A stretch of 59,880 nucleotides of DNA, taken from positions 1 through 59,880 of the forward strand of contig CAKSPC010000009.1 in the NCBI GenBank assembly GCA_934481445.1, written 5' to 3'. A program made the position numbers and the translations under genes. This document shows positions 51,353-59,783 of this stretch, piece by piece. Below the pieces are notes generated by a model. That model ran no database searches. It was not told the DNA's origin and was given only the letters and a program-made list of their open reading frames with translations. The stretch comes from an uncultured Oscillospiraceae bacterium (GTDB lineage Bacteria > Bacillota > Clostridia > Oscillospirales > Ruminococcaceae). Every line of letters begins with the position of its first letter. Within the stretch, counting starts at the first letter, position 1.

Positions 51353-52921
51353 ATGGCAGTCGGCGACGGCGGATTCAGCACACGACCCATGGGGTTTGAT
51401 AAAAACGAGGTCAATGAATACATAAGCAATCTTCGGAAAAAAATGCAGGAGATCGAGGCGGAAAAGAAAGCCAACGACGCCAAGACGGAAGAAGCCGTAA
51501 AAGCGGCGGAATCCGCGGACGAGCGCGTTCAGGCAGCAGTGAAGCAGGGCGAAGAAAAGGCTGCGGAGCTTGAGCTGAAGCTCAACACCGAGCGCCGCAA
51601 CGCCGATGTGCTCCAGGAGCAGGTCGACGATCTCAAGAACAAGCTCAATGCCGAAAAGCAGAAGATGACCGATATGCTCAAATCGGGCAAGGGCGTCAAC
51701 GAAGAGGCGAAGCAGGCTTACAACGAAGTTATAGAAAAGGCAACTCAGGACGCCAGAGAGATAATCGAGTCCGCAAAGCGCACCGCTGAGAACATCGTTT
51801 CCGATGCCGAAACGCGCCGCGCCGAAGCTGACGAGAAACTCGAAGGCTTTATGAATATGTTCCGTGAAAAGGCAGAGGAAATGAACGCGCTGTACTCCGC
51901 GATCGGAGAATCCGCGTCCGCACTTCTCGGCACAAAGATCGCCCCCGCAAAGATAGCTGTCCCCGATTTCGAGGCAGTTACAGCCGCTTTCGAGGAATCC
52001 GCTGCCGCTACCGAACCCGCAATGCCCGAGGAAGAGCCCGCAGCACCCGCTGAGATCCCCGAAGAAGTGCCCGGGGAAGTTTCCGCAGAAGAACCCGCGG
52101 CAGATGAAGAGCCCGGAGAGCTTCTTGAGGACGCATTCGATGGCGACTGGGGCGGAAACGAGATCGCACAGACCATCGCGAACACTGAAAAGGCAGAGAA
52201 ACAGCCTGTCCCGCTGGTAAATCCCAACACCCCCGACGATCTTTTCGGCGGTCTTTTCGACACAGAAGAGCCTGCCGGAGAGGAAGAGCCGCAGCATGAG
52301 GATGAAATGGTGAGCGAGATCTCCCCCCTCGACAACTCCGACAGCTCCGTTGCTTCCTTTGACCATAATTTTGCAAACGATCTCATCGCGCAGACGATGA
52401 CCAGCAACAATCTTACAAACGATGTAGACACTTCCGTGATCGACGCGGTAAAGAAGGCAGAAGAGCAGTTTGCCGTAAAGCCCTCCGCCCCTGACAGCAT
52501 GGAAGATTTCGATATGGATGCAGATCCGAACAAGCTTTCCGACGAGGATGAACTGATGAAGGCTCTACGCGATGCGGAAGCAAGCCTCGGAATGCTCGGC
52601 GGCTCCGCTGACAGCAACGAGGAGGAAGAACCCGCCGCAGAGCAGCCCGCCGCGAAGCTCGACATGGGCGACCCGTGGGCGGATCTTCAGGCGCAGCTTG
52701 AAGCAATGGAGAAGGCAGGTAACTTCGGCGACGACGTTTCCACAGCTGCTGCGGAAACTCCCTCTGCTGACCCCGAGCCCGTTCCCGAGACGGTAAAAGA
52801 CCCCGAAGCGCCCTCCGCAGACGACGCTTCTATCTGGAACTTCGGCAGCGGCGAGAGCAGCGAGAGCTCCGATGACGACGACATGAGTTCCGACGCATTC
52901 GGCGGCTTCAGCGGTTTCTAA
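51353..52921 (+). CDS. DivIVA-like coiled-coil protein with long acidic C-terminus
   Basis: A 522-aa cytoplasmic protein. The N-terminus (STRPMGFDKNEVNEYISNL) matches the DivIVA/GpsB membrane-targeting motif FxxxxxGYdxxeVdefl. Residues 30-190 are a continuous coiled coil (EAEKKANDAKTEEAVKAAE and onward). The remaining 300 residues are acidic, Pro/Ala-rich and probably disordered, ending in FGGFSGF. DivIVA-type proteins recruit partners to poles and septa. The start at 51353 has AGGAGG 9 nt upstream. The acidic tail is much longer than in DivIVA or GpsB. Confidence 0.78.
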   Translation: MAVGDGGFSTRPMGFDKNEVNEYISNLRKKMQEIEAEKKANDAKTEEAVKAAESADERVQAAVKQGEEKAAELELKLNTERRNADVLQEQVDDLKNKLNAEKQKMTDMLKSGKGVNEEAKQAYNEVIEKATQDAREIIESAKRTAENIVSDAETRRAEADEKLEGFMNMFREKAEEMNALYSAIGESASALLGTKIAPAKIAVPDFEAVTAAFEESAAATEPAMPEEEPAAPAEIPEEVPGEVSAEEPAADEEPGELLEDAFDGDWGGNEIAQTIANTEKAEKQPVPLVNPNTPDDLFGGLFDTEEPAGEEEPQHEDEMVSEISPLDNSDSSVASFDHNFANDLIAQTMTSNNLTNDVDTSVIDAVKKAEEQFAVKPSAPDSMEDFDMDADPNKLSDEDELMKALRDAEASLGMLGGSADSNEEEEPAAEQPAAKLDMGDPWADLQAQLEAMEKAGNFGDDVSTAAAETPSADPEPVPETVKDPEAPSADDASIWNFGSGESSESSDDDDMSSDAFGGFSGF

Positions 52922-52952
52922 GTCCTAATATAATAAGGTAAGAGATACACAA

Positions 52953-53501
52953 ATGACAGAGCTTAACACGAACGAATTAAAGGAAAAGGCAAAAACTCTC
53001 CGCGCGAGCGACAAGGTGCTCCTTTCGGGCATAGTGTATACCTCCCGCGACGCGGCGCACAAGCGCATAAAGGAACTTATCGCAAAGGGCGAACCGCTTC
53101 CCTATCAGCTTGACGGCGCAGCAATATACTACGCAGGTCCCACCGCCGCAAAGGACGGAATGGTCATCGGCTCCTGCGGACCGACCACCTCCGGCAGAAT
53201 GGACGTTTACTCCCCCGATATGCTGGACATGGGACTTTCCGCCATGATAGGCAAGGGAGAGCGCTCTCAGGCGGTCTGCGACGCAATCGAAAGAAATGGC
53301 GCCGTATACTTCTGCGCCATCGGCGGAGCAGGCGCGCTTGCCTGCAAATGCATCACGGAATGCGAAGTGATCGCATTCGAGGATCTCGGCTGCGAGAGCG
53401 TAAAGCGCCTTAAATTCGAGAAGTTTCCCCTGATAGTTGCCATCGACTGCGTCGGCGGAAACATCTTCAGGGACGGCAGAGCAAAATACACAGAGAAATA
53501 A
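52953..53501 (+). CDS. Class I fumarase/tartrate dehydratase beta-type subunit
   Basis: A 182-aa Fe-S hydro-lyase beta subunit. LSGIVYTSRDAAHKRIKELI and YAGPTAAKDGMVIGSCGPTT, then SGRMDVY, and AIGGAGALACKCI are family motifs. With a separate alpha subunit that binds the [4Fe-4S] cluster, it hydrates fumarate to malate (or acts on L-tartrate). No alpha-subunit gene adjoins it: the gene upstream is the DivIVA-like gene, 31 nt away. The partner must be elsewhere or missing. The beta chain supplies part of the active site but is inactive alone in known systems. Confidence 0.9.
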   Translation: MTELNTNELKEKAKTLRASDKVLLSGIVYTSRDAAHKRIKELIAKGEPLPYQLDGAAIYYAGPTAAKDGMVIGSCGPTTSGRMDVYSPDMLDMGLSAMIGKGERSQAVCDAIERNGAVYFCAIGGAGALACKCITECEVIAFEDLGCESVKRLKFEKFPLIVAIDCVGGNIFRDGRAKYTEK

Positions 53502-53508
53502 TATTTTA

Positions 53509-53543
53509 ATGGGCGTTTTGCATAAAAGCAATACGCCCATTTC
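53509..53543 (+). terminator. Terminator after the fumarase beta-type gene
   Basis: An 8-bp stem ATGGGCGT/ACGCCCAT (53509-53516 with 53533-53540) is followed by TTTCAT. Confidence 0.6.
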
Positions 53544-53582
53544 ATAAAAAAAGATGTTTTTCAGTTAATTTCAAAAATTCCA

Positions 53583-53611
53583 TTGACAAATTATGCGAAA
53601 CGTGCTATAAT
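53583..53611 (+). promoter_or_regulatory. Consensus promoter of the sigma-factor gene
   Basis: Perfect TTGACA, 17-nt spacer, perfect TATAAT, about 50 nt upstream of the start at 53658. Confidence 0.88.
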
Positions 53612-53657
53612 AACTAAAGTGTAAAAGTTTAACAGTCAAACGATCGGTAAACAGTTT

Positions 53658-54209
53658 ATGACGGATTTTTCTTCGATGAGCGATGAGGAGCTGCTCAGCG
53701 GCTCACGCGACAACGGCGAAACGGCTGAGCTTATCTCGCGCTATATGAAGCTTGTGTTCTCCATTGCGCGGCGATATTCCGGCTCCGCCGATTATGAGGA
53801 GCTTGTGTCCGATGGGATGCAGGCGCTGCTTTCCGCCATAGGTAGCTTCGACCGTGAAAAGGGATCGTTTGCCGCTTTTGCACAGACCTGCATCGCCAAC
53901 CGCATGAAAAATACTGTGGATCGATCGATAAAACGCGCCGCGCGGATAACGGATGAAGATGTGCTGCTGGATATGGCGGACTCCTCCCCCACCCCCGAGG
54001 AACGCGTTATCGCCCGCGAAAATACCGAGGAGTTCCGCGAGGGAATGAGAACGGAACTTACAGATATGGAGCGGCGCTGTTTTGAAGGCGTCATAATGGG
54101 GCTTTCGTATGCAGAGATCGCAGAGATGACGGGCGGGGACCGAAAATCAGTGGATAATGCCGTAGCGAGGGCGCGTGCAAAGCTCCGCAGACGGTTTTCC
54201 GAAACATGA
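53658..54209 (+). CDS. Sigma-70 family RNA polymerase sigma factor
   Basis: A 183-aa sigma factor of the SigH/SigI-like size class. Region 2 is clear: IARRYSGSADYEELVSDGMQ, then AFAQTCIANRMKNTVDR. Region 4 is ELTDMERRCFEGVIMGLSYA, followed by the helix-turn-helix AEMTGGDRKSVDNAVARARA and LRRRF. It differs from the sigma-like gene at 15669 and has no membrane regulator next to it. The start codon has no strong ribosome binding site. A consensus SigA promoter precedes it. Confidence 0.85.
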   Translation: MTDFSSMSDEELLSGSRDNGETAELISRYMKLVFSIARRYSGSADYEELVSDGMQALLSAIGSFDREKGSFAAFAQTCIANRMKNTVDRSIKRAARITDEDVLLDMADSSPTPEERVIARENTEEFREGMRTELTDMERRCFEGVIMGLSYAEIAEMTGGDRKSVDNAVARARAKLRRRFSET

Positions 54210-54295
54210 CCCAATAGCTTAATTTCAGAGCGTTGTTTATCAAAGGTGTCGGTGTAAATCCGACTGGGCAAAAATTTTTTTCAAGAGGTATTGCT

Positions 54296-54571
54296 ATGTA
54301 CACTGACAAGACTTTAAAGTGCAAGGACTGCGGCGCAGATTTCGTATTCACTGCAGGTGAGCAGGAATTCTACGCAGAAAAGGGCTTCGTAAACGAGCCC
54401 CAGAGATGCAAGGCTTGCCGCGACGCAAAGAAGAACGCAGGCAGAGGCGCAAGAACATTCTTTGAAGCAACCTGTGCTAACTGCGGCGGTATCGCAAGAG
54501 TTCCCTTCGAACCCAAGGGCGACAGACCCGTTCTTTGCAGCGAGTGCTTTGCTAAGCAGAGAGGCGAATAA
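54296..54571 (+). CDS. Zinc-ribbon (CxxC...CxxC) protein
   Basis: A 91-aa protein with two zinc-binding modules. The N-terminal one is TLKCKDCGADFVFTAGEQEF, paired with RCKACRD. The second is ATCANCGG, paired with VLCSECF. It matches the zf-trcl/CxxC_CxxC-type small zinc-binding families found widely in Clostridia, whose function is unknown. The start at 54296 has GAGG 7 nt upstream. Preferred codons are used throughout, which suggests strong expression. Possible roles are nucleic-acid or ribosome binding. Confidence 0.85.
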   Translation: MYTDKTLKCKDCGADFVFTAGEQEFYAEKGFVNEPQRCKACRDAKKNAGRGARTFFEATCANCGGIARVPFEPKGDRPVLCSECFAKQRGE

Positions 54572-54621
54572 TTTCGCCGTACCGAAATAACAACGTTCCG
54601 GTCAAGCTTTAAGAAAGAAGA

Positions 54622-54655
54622 AACGGTCGTGCATTTTTGCGCGGCCGTTTTTTTG
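54622..54655 (+). terminator. Terminator after the zinc-ribbon gene
   Basis: A 12-bp stem with two G-U pairs (54622-54633 with 54638-54649) is followed by TTTTTG. Confidence 0.85.
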
Positions 54656-54783
54656 CAGAAAATGGCTGTGCCGTTTTCACAGAATATTCAGACCATTTAC
54701 ACACATTATACCGCTTGCATGAGTATAATATCGTTATAAAACCCGAAAACATCTCGTTTGGCGACAAATTCACGTTTCTACTC

Positions 54784-54812
54784 TTGATTTTTTGCAATTT
54801 ATGCTGTATAAT
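54784..54812 (+). promoter_or_regulatory. Promoter of the GH26 gene
   Basis: TTGATT, a 17-nt spacer and TATAAT, 40 nt upstream of the start at 54853. Confidence 0.8.
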
Positions 54813-54852
54813 GACTTTTGTTTGTGGCAATGCCGCGTTACGGAGGAATAAA

Positions 54853-55971
54853 ATGGGTTACAGGACGGATTTTGACGCGCTGATGAAAGCGCTCGACAGC
54901 AGGGAGATTTCGGCGGACAGGCTTGTCACCGATAACGCTTCTCCCAACACAAAACGGCTCTACGAATTTCTCAAGGCCTGCAAGGGCAAAAAATTCATCT
55001 CGGGTCAGCAGTACCTTTTTGAAAGCGAGATCGAGGATCTCGTTTACTACAACACCTGCGGAAAGATCCCCGCGATACGCGGCTATGATTTCATGGGCAT
55101 TAGCGGACTCGGCGGCGGATACGATCAGGTCAACCGCGCCCTCGAATGGGCAAGGAACTGCGGCGGCATACTAACCATGTGCTGGCACTGGTACGCTCCC
55201 GATGACATGAACGACATCCACAAGCTTTCGTCGTTCTACTATAAAACCACTGAGTACGACCACAAAACAGGCTTCGACATCATCCGCGCCGTAACCGAGG
55301 GTACTCCCGAAAACGACTTCATCAACCGCGAAATAGACATGGTCGCGAAGGCACTGAAAGTGTTTGAAAAGGAGGATATCCCTGTTCTGTGGCGACCGCT
55401 TCACGAAGCATACGGAAACTGGTTCTGGTGGGGAAACCGCGGCGAGGAAAGCATCGCAGCATACAAAAAGCTGTGGTACACAATTTTCGACCGCTTTATG
55501 AATTACCACAAACTCACTAATTTAATTTGGGTCTGGAACGGGCAGAATAAATGCATGGCGGTGCATCCCAACACCTTTGATATCGTTGGCGAGGATATTT
55601 ACACCGACCCGCCGTCCCACGCTTCCCAGCTTGAAAAATACCGCGAGGTGACAGGCTACACCTACGGAAAACCCGCAACTCTCTCGGAATGCGGAACTAT
55701 CCCCGACCCCGACGAAATGCAGCGCGACGGCGCAGATTGGCTGTGGTGGCTGCCGTGGTGGGGAAGATTTGTATATGCCGTGGACGAGCACGGCAGACCC
55801 ATTCTCGATGAAAACGGCTTCCCTAAGCCAAATCCCGAGTATATGGACGAGAAATTCATCCGCAGGGTTTTCAATGACCCGCGGGTAATAACGCTTGAGG
55901 ACATCCCGTGGCGCGACCGGGAGAAATACTCCCTCCCCGCCCCGCTGCTGAAGCACCTCAATAAAAAATAA
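54853..55971 (+). CDS. Glycoside hydrolase family 26 (beta-mannanase-like), cytoplasmic
   Basis: A 372-aa GH26-type enzyme. The acid/base glutamate is in VLWRPLHEAYGNWFWWG, and the nucleophile glutamate is in PATLSECGTIPDPD. KKFISGQQYLF near the N-terminus and ILTMCWHWYAPDD are typical of the clan A barrel in this family. The start at 54853 has GGAGG 6 nt upstream. No signal peptide, carbohydrate-binding module or dockerin is present, so it probably acts on imported beta-manno-oligosaccharides inside the cell. No mannoside phosphorylase or transporter is adjacent. Confidence 0.9.
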   Translation: MGYRTDFDALMKALDSREISADRLVTDNASPNTKRLYEFLKACKGKKFISGQQYLFESEIEDLVYYNTCGKIPAIRGYDFMGISGLGGGYDQVNRALEWARNCGGILTMCWHWYAPDDMNDIHKLSSFYYKTTEYDHKTGFDIIRAVTEGTPENDFINREIDMVAKALKVFEKEDIPVLWRPLHEAYGNWFWWGNRGEESIAAYKKLWYTIFDRFMNYHKLTNLIWVWNGQNKCMAVHPNTFDIVGEDIYTDPPSHASQLEKYREVTGYTYGKPATLSECGTIPDPDEMQRDGADWLWWLPWWGRFVYAVDEHGRPILDENGFPKPNPEYMDEKFIRRVFNDPRVITLEDIPWRDREKYSLPAPLLKHLNKK

Positions 55972-56037
55972 CATCAGCCGCACACGCGGATGATATATAA
56001 AAAATAAAACCAAAGGAAAAGGAAAGGATCTATACTT

Positions 56038-56637
56038 ATGAAAAAGTTTATCACAATGGCAGTTGTACTGACCATGCTCGCAGCATTCACAGGCTGCTCC
56101 AACAATAACAACAGCGTTTCCGACAGCTCTTCTGCATCTTCCGATGTAGTATCCTCCACCGAGTCCGAAAGCACTCCCGCAGAGGACAGCTCCGATGTAT
56201 CCGAGGACGAAAGCTCTGACACATCCGATGATAACAATGGCGAAACCACCGAGGGCAAGGCTGCAAAGTACGCAGAAGCTGCCCTGACCGCTGGCGAATG
56301 GCCCGATCTTGAGTCCCTCACCGACGCTGCAATCATTGAAAGCTTTACAGGCATCAACACTGCGGACGCAGAGGACTTCTATGCTGGTCTGCCCGCAACA
56401 AGCGCAAACTGCGAGGAGATCATCGTTATCAAGCCCGTTGCAGGCAGCGAGGACACCGTAAAGGCAGCGCTTGACAACCACATGGCGTTCGTTACCGACC
56501 CCATGAACATTTACCCCAGCCAGGAGGAAACAATTGCAGGCGCCGTTTCCGGAATCACTGCTGACGGTTACTACTACCTCATCGTCAACAAGAGCGGCTC
56601 TGACTGCGCCGACGCCCTCAACGCTCTGGAGGATTAA
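56038..56637 (+). CDS. DUF4358-like lipoprotein (first of a tandem pair)
   Basis: A 199-aa lipoprotein. Signal peptide and lipobox (AAFTGC) are followed by a Ser/Asp/Glu-rich linker of about 60 residues and a folded domain of about 120. That domain contains LPATSANCEEIIVIKPVAGS and DGYYYLIVNKSG, matching DUF4358-type clostridial proteins. Function unknown. AAAGGA precedes the start. It lies 66 nt after the GH26 gene, without an obvious terminator between, and 3 nt before its paralogue. Confidence 0.78.
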   Translation: MKKFITMAVVLTMLAAFTGCSNNNNSVSDSSSASSDVVSSTESESTPAEDSSDVSEDESSDTSDDNNGETTEGKAAKYAEAALTAGEWPDLESLTDAAIIESFTGINTADAEDFYAGLPATSANCEEIIVIKPVAGSEDTVKAALDNHMAFVTDPMNIYPSQEETIAGAVSGITADGYYYLIVNKSGSDCADALNALED

Positions 56638-56640
56638 TTA

Positions 56641-57255
56641 ATGAAAAAGATCATAGCATTATCCGTTATCCTGTCCGCGCTTGCTGTTGCGGTAACAGGG
56701 TGCTCCAACAACAGCAACAGCTCTTCCGCTCCGGAAAGCTCCGACGTAAATTCATCCGTTGTTTCCGAGGATAACTCCGCTTCCGGGGACGCAGCATCCG
56801 ACGAGGTTTCCTCCGATGATACCGCTTCCGAGGACGCGGACAGCACAGACGACACATCTTCCGAAACCTCCGGCAGAGCCGAGGAATACGCAAACATCGT
56901 AATGAACGCGGTAGAGTGGCCCGCCATGGGCGTCAAGACCGACGCGGAGGATGTCCAGCTTGCATTCAGCATCGACACTTCCCTCTGCGAGGACTACTAT
57001 TTCGCGGACAATATGATGAGCGTTCACTTCAACAGGATCCTCATCGCAAAGCCCTCCGCGGGCAACGAGGAGGCTCTCAAGGCGCAGTTTGACAGCTACG
57101 CTTCCTACCTTGACAACATGGAAACTGACCGTCTTTACGAGGATCAGGTGATCTCCCTCTCGGGCAGAGTTCACGGCGAAACCCCCGACGGATACTACTA
57201 TATCATCGTACACGAGGACGGCGCGGCGGCTGAGGCTGCTATGCTGGCGGAATGA
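56641..57255 (+). CDS. DUF4358-like lipoprotein (second of a tandem pair)
   Basis: A 204-aa lipoprotein paralogous to the preceding one: same signal, lipobox (VTGC), Ser/Asp-rich linker and domain order. ILIAKPSAGNEEALKAQFDS and DGYYYIIVHEDG align with the counterparts upstream. The start lies 3 nt after the upstream stop, so they are coupled. Identity between the copies looks limited outside motifs, indicating an old duplication. Confidence 0.78.
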   Translation: MKKIIALSVILSALAVAVTGCSNNSNSSSAPESSDVNSSVVSEDNSASGDAASDEVSSDDTASEDADSTDDTSSETSGRAEEYANIVMNAVEWPAMGVKTDAEDVQLAFSIDTSLCEDYYFADNMMSVHFNRILIAKPSAGNEEALKAQFDSYASYLDNMETDRLYEDQVISLSGRVHGETPDGYYYIIVHEDGAAAEAAMLAE

Positions 57256-57263
57256 AAACTGCC

Positions 57264-57595
57264 GTTGTAGGTTGTTTGAAATGCTAAACGGCAGAAAATT
57301 ACAATAGACCGTGGGGGGAAAACTCTTGTTTTCCCCCCACACCCCCTTTAGCGCCTTGGAAGTCGGATAAACGCACCAGCATTATGCTTACACTGCATAT
57401 AAATTTCCATTAGAAGAGTATTTCGCCGTCTGCGGACGGCGACAAGGGCTCTGGTCTGTCGGTCAATCCCCTCTGTCGCTTCGCGACACCTCCCCCATGG
57501 GGAGATCACCTTGACCTGCAAGGGGTGCGACCCCTTGACCGCGTGTGTGGATCCGCAAAGACTAAAGGTTTAACGGAAACTAATAAGCTACGCGA
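57264..57595. repeat. Non-coding hairpin-rich repeat-like region
   Basis: No gene is supported. It holds several strong hairpins in a row: CTGCCGTT/AACGGCAG (57260-57293), a perfect 13-bp stem (57311-57323 with 57328-57340), GCCGTC/GACGGC near 57428, CTCCCC/GGGGAG near 57490, and CAAGGGGT/ACCCCTTG near 57519. The GTCGCTTCGCGACACCTCCC and CCCATGGGGAGAT words resemble dispersed MITE-like repeats of gut Firmicutes, as I recall them. Copy number elsewhere cannot be judged from one window. Confidence 0.5.
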
Positions 57596-57658
57596 ATTAT
57601 TGAAGGTTTTGCGTCAGCCTCCCGCATTTTTATTTGCAATTATTCCCCACAAGCGGTA

Positions 57659-57687
57659 TTGACAAAAATAAAATTGCGTGATATAAT
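57659..57687 (+). promoter_or_regulatory. Consensus promoter of the proS T-box transcript
   Basis: Perfect TTGACA, 17-nt spacer, perfect TATAAT. Confidence 0.92.
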
Positions 57688-57694
57688 AAGTTGG

Positions 57695-57967
57695 TAAAGC
57701 TGTGAGAAGAAACAGTAGGCACGGAAAACCTTTCAGAGAGGCGGCGTCTGGTGCGAGCCGTCGGTGTATCCGCCGCCGAACCCATCTTTGAGTGCGCCCC
57801 GAATCCGGAACGCTTGTTTCCAAAAGTAGGCGGCGACGGCACCCTCCGTTATCGGGAAAGCCGATGTGATTTTACCGTCGGCAAAGTGCGGAGCTATCCG
57901 AATTCAGGTGGTACCGCGGACGATGATCGTTCGCCCTGAGCCGTATAACGCGGCTCGGGGCTTTTTT
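57695..57967 (+). ncRNA. T-box riboswitch (proline) controlling proS
   Basis: All T-box parts are visible. Stem I has the AG bulge (CAGAGAGGCGGC, near 57735) and the distal loop CTGGTGCGAG. The specifier loop reads GAA-CCC-A, placing the CCC proline codon at 57781-57783. CCTCCGTTATCGGG marks the Stem III region. The T-box sequence AGGTGGTACCGCGG lies at 57906-57919, with the terminator after it. Uncharged tRNA-Pro would pair with CCC and with TGGT to favour antitermination. Confidence 0.95.
57933..57967 (+). terminator. T-box-controlled terminator before proS
   Basis: An 11-bp stem with one G-U pair (57933-57943 with 57951-57961) is followed by six T residues. Confidence 0.92.
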
Positions 57968-58017
57968 GTGCCCTGACCGCAGGAATATCAGAAAAATCGT
58001 TGAAAGGAAAGAACAGA

Positions 58018-59739
58018 ATGAAACTTGAAAAACTGGTCGGCGACCGCTTCAAGCAGCGCCCCTCCGACTGTCAGATAGACAGCCATGCCCTTATGGTTCG
58101 CGGCGGATACATCAAGTACGTTGCAAACGGAATTTACTCCAGCTTCATGCCGCTCAAGCGCATCACACGCAAGATCGAACAGATAATCCGCGAGGAAATG
58201 GACGCCATCGACGGACAGGAAGTAATGTTCCCCGTTGTTATGCCCGCGACCCTCTGGCAGGAAAGCGGCAGATATGAGTCCATCGGAAGCGAGCTCCTGC
58301 GCTTTACCGACAGAAACAAGCAGCCCATGGTGCTCGGCATGACCCACGAGGAGGCTGCCGTTCAGCTCGTGCGCGAATACGCAAACAGCTACACAAAATA
58401 CCCCTTCATGATATATCAGATACAGACAAAGTTCCGCGACGAAGCACGTCCCCGCGGCGGACTTATCCGCGTTCGCGAATTTACCATGAAGGACGCATAC
58501 TCTTTCCACACCTCTCAGGAGGATCTTGAGGAATACTACGACAGATGCCACAAGGCTTACGAGCGCATTTACGCGCGCTGCGGCGTTCCCGAGGTAATTT
58601 CCGTCAAGTCCGACAGCGGCATGATGGGCGGAAGCGTTTCGCATGAATTCATGCTGCTCACCCCCATCGGAGAAGACAGCATCGCAATATGCAAGCACTG
58701 CGGCTACCGCGCAAATATGGAAGCTGCCGCAAGCATCATCACCAACGAGCGCGACGCGGTTTCCGAGCCGCTCACCGAGGTATACACCCCCGATATCCAC
58801 ACCATCGAGGATATCTGCGAGTTCCTCAAAACTCCCACGGAGAAATCCTGCAAGGCGGTGGTATATCAGCGCAACCATGACGACAGCTATATTGTTCTGT
58901 TCATCCGCGGCGACCTTGACGTAAACGAAACCAAGCTTACAAACTACCTCGGCTGCGACATCCACCCTGCCGTTATCACCGAGGAATGCGGACTTAACGC
59001 AGGCTATATCGGCCCCGTTAACCTCAACGTAAACGGCGGCGCAACAGTCCTGTTCGACAAGTCCCTTGAAAACACCAACAACCTTTCCTGCGGTGCAAAC
59101 AAGGAAGAATACCACTTCACGGGTCTTGATATCTCCCGCGATGTCGGCGAGGTAGAGTACCACGATTTTGCAAAGATAATCGAGGGCGGCGTTTGCCCCG
59201 AGTGCGGCGAAAAGGCTATCACCATCTCCCGCGGCATTGAAGTCGGAAACATATTCCAGCTCGGCACGAAGTACACCAAGACCATGGGAATGACATTCCT
59301 CGACAAGGACGGCAAGGAGCAGACCCCGATAATGGGCTGCTACGGCATAGGCGTTGGCAGACTTGCTGCTTCCGTATGCGAATCCCACCACGATGAATAC
59401 GGTCCCATCTGGCCGATGGCGATTGCTCCGTGGCAAGTACACATCTGTGCGGTACGCTCCGACGACGAAGCTGTCCGCGCAGCGGCTGACAAGCTTTACA
59501 ACGACCTTCAGGCAGCGGGCGCAGAGGTAATTTACGATGACAGAAATGTCCGCGCGGGCGTTATGTTCAGCGACGCAGACCTGCTGGGTGTTCCGCTGAG
59601 AGTTGTAGTAAGCCCGAGAAACCTTGAAGAAGGCGTGTTTGAGCTTTCCTCCCGTGATAAGACGATATCCGAGAAGCTCAGCCCCGAAAACGCCGTTGCA
59701 AGGCTGAAAGAGCTTATTGATCAGATGATACTCAAGTAA
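58018..59739 (+). CDS. proS: Prolyl-tRNA synthetase, bacterial type with editing domain
   Basis: A 573-aa class II synthetase. Motif 1 is near RKIEQIIREEMDAI, motif 2 is IYQIQTKFRDEARPRGGLIR with VREFTMKDAYSFH, and motif 3 is MGCYGIGVGRLAAS. The editing (INS) domain that hydrolyses mischarged Ala-tRNA-Pro lies between motifs 2 and 3. The C-terminal anticodon domain ends with LKELIDQ. The start at 58018 (MKLEKLVG) has AAAGGAA about 9 nt upstream. Expression is set by the proline T-box directly upstream. Confidence 0.97.
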   Translation: MKLEKLVGDRFKQRPSDCQIDSHALMVRGGYIKYVANGIYSSFMPLKRITRKIEQIIREEMDAIDGQEVMFPVVMPATLWQESGRYESIGSELLRFTDRNKQPMVLGMTHEEAAVQLVREYANSYTKYPFMIYQIQTKFRDEARPRGGLIRVREFTMKDAYSFHTSQEDLEEYYDRCHKAYERIYARCGVPEVISVKSDSGMMGGSVSHEFMLLTPIGEDSIAICKHCGYRANMEAAASIITNERDAVSEPLTEVYTPDIHTIEDICEFLKTPTEKSCKAVVYQRNHDDSYIVLFIRGDLDVNETKLTNYLGCDIHPAVITEECGLNAGYIGPVNLNVNGGATVLFDKSLENTNNLSCGANKEEYHFTGLDISRDVGEVEYHDFAKIIEGGVCPECGEKAITISRGIEVGNIFQLGTKYTKTMGMTFLDKDGKEQTPIMGCYGIGVGRLAASVCESHHDEYGPIWPMAIAPWQVHICAVRSDDEAVRAAADKLYNDLQAAGAEVIYDDRNVRAGVMFSDADLLGVPLRVVVSPRNLEEGVFELSSRDKTISEKLSPENAVARLKELIDQMILK

Positions 59740-59753
59740 CTAAAATATACAAA

Positions 59754-59783
59754 ATGGTGCTGCAAAAATTGCAGCACCATTTC
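59754..59783 (+). terminator. Terminator after proS
   Basis: A perfect 11-bp stem (59754-59764 with 59770-59780) is followed by TTTCAG, a short U-tract. The remaining 100 nt to the window edge show no supported gene. Confidence 0.65.

Noticed and set aside
54233..54295. N-terminal extension of the zinc-ribbon gene (start at 54233)
   Set aside because: The strong ribosome binding site precedes the ATG at 54296, and the extension shows no family similarity.
54637..54852. A 72-residue N-terminal extension of the GH26 protein
   Set aside because: It would begin inside a terminator hairpin and span the promoter. GGAGG before 54853 marks the proper start.
57988..59442. A 484-codon open frame antisense to proS
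   Set aside because: The opposite strand encodes an unmistakable ProS. The antisense product has no recognisable domain.
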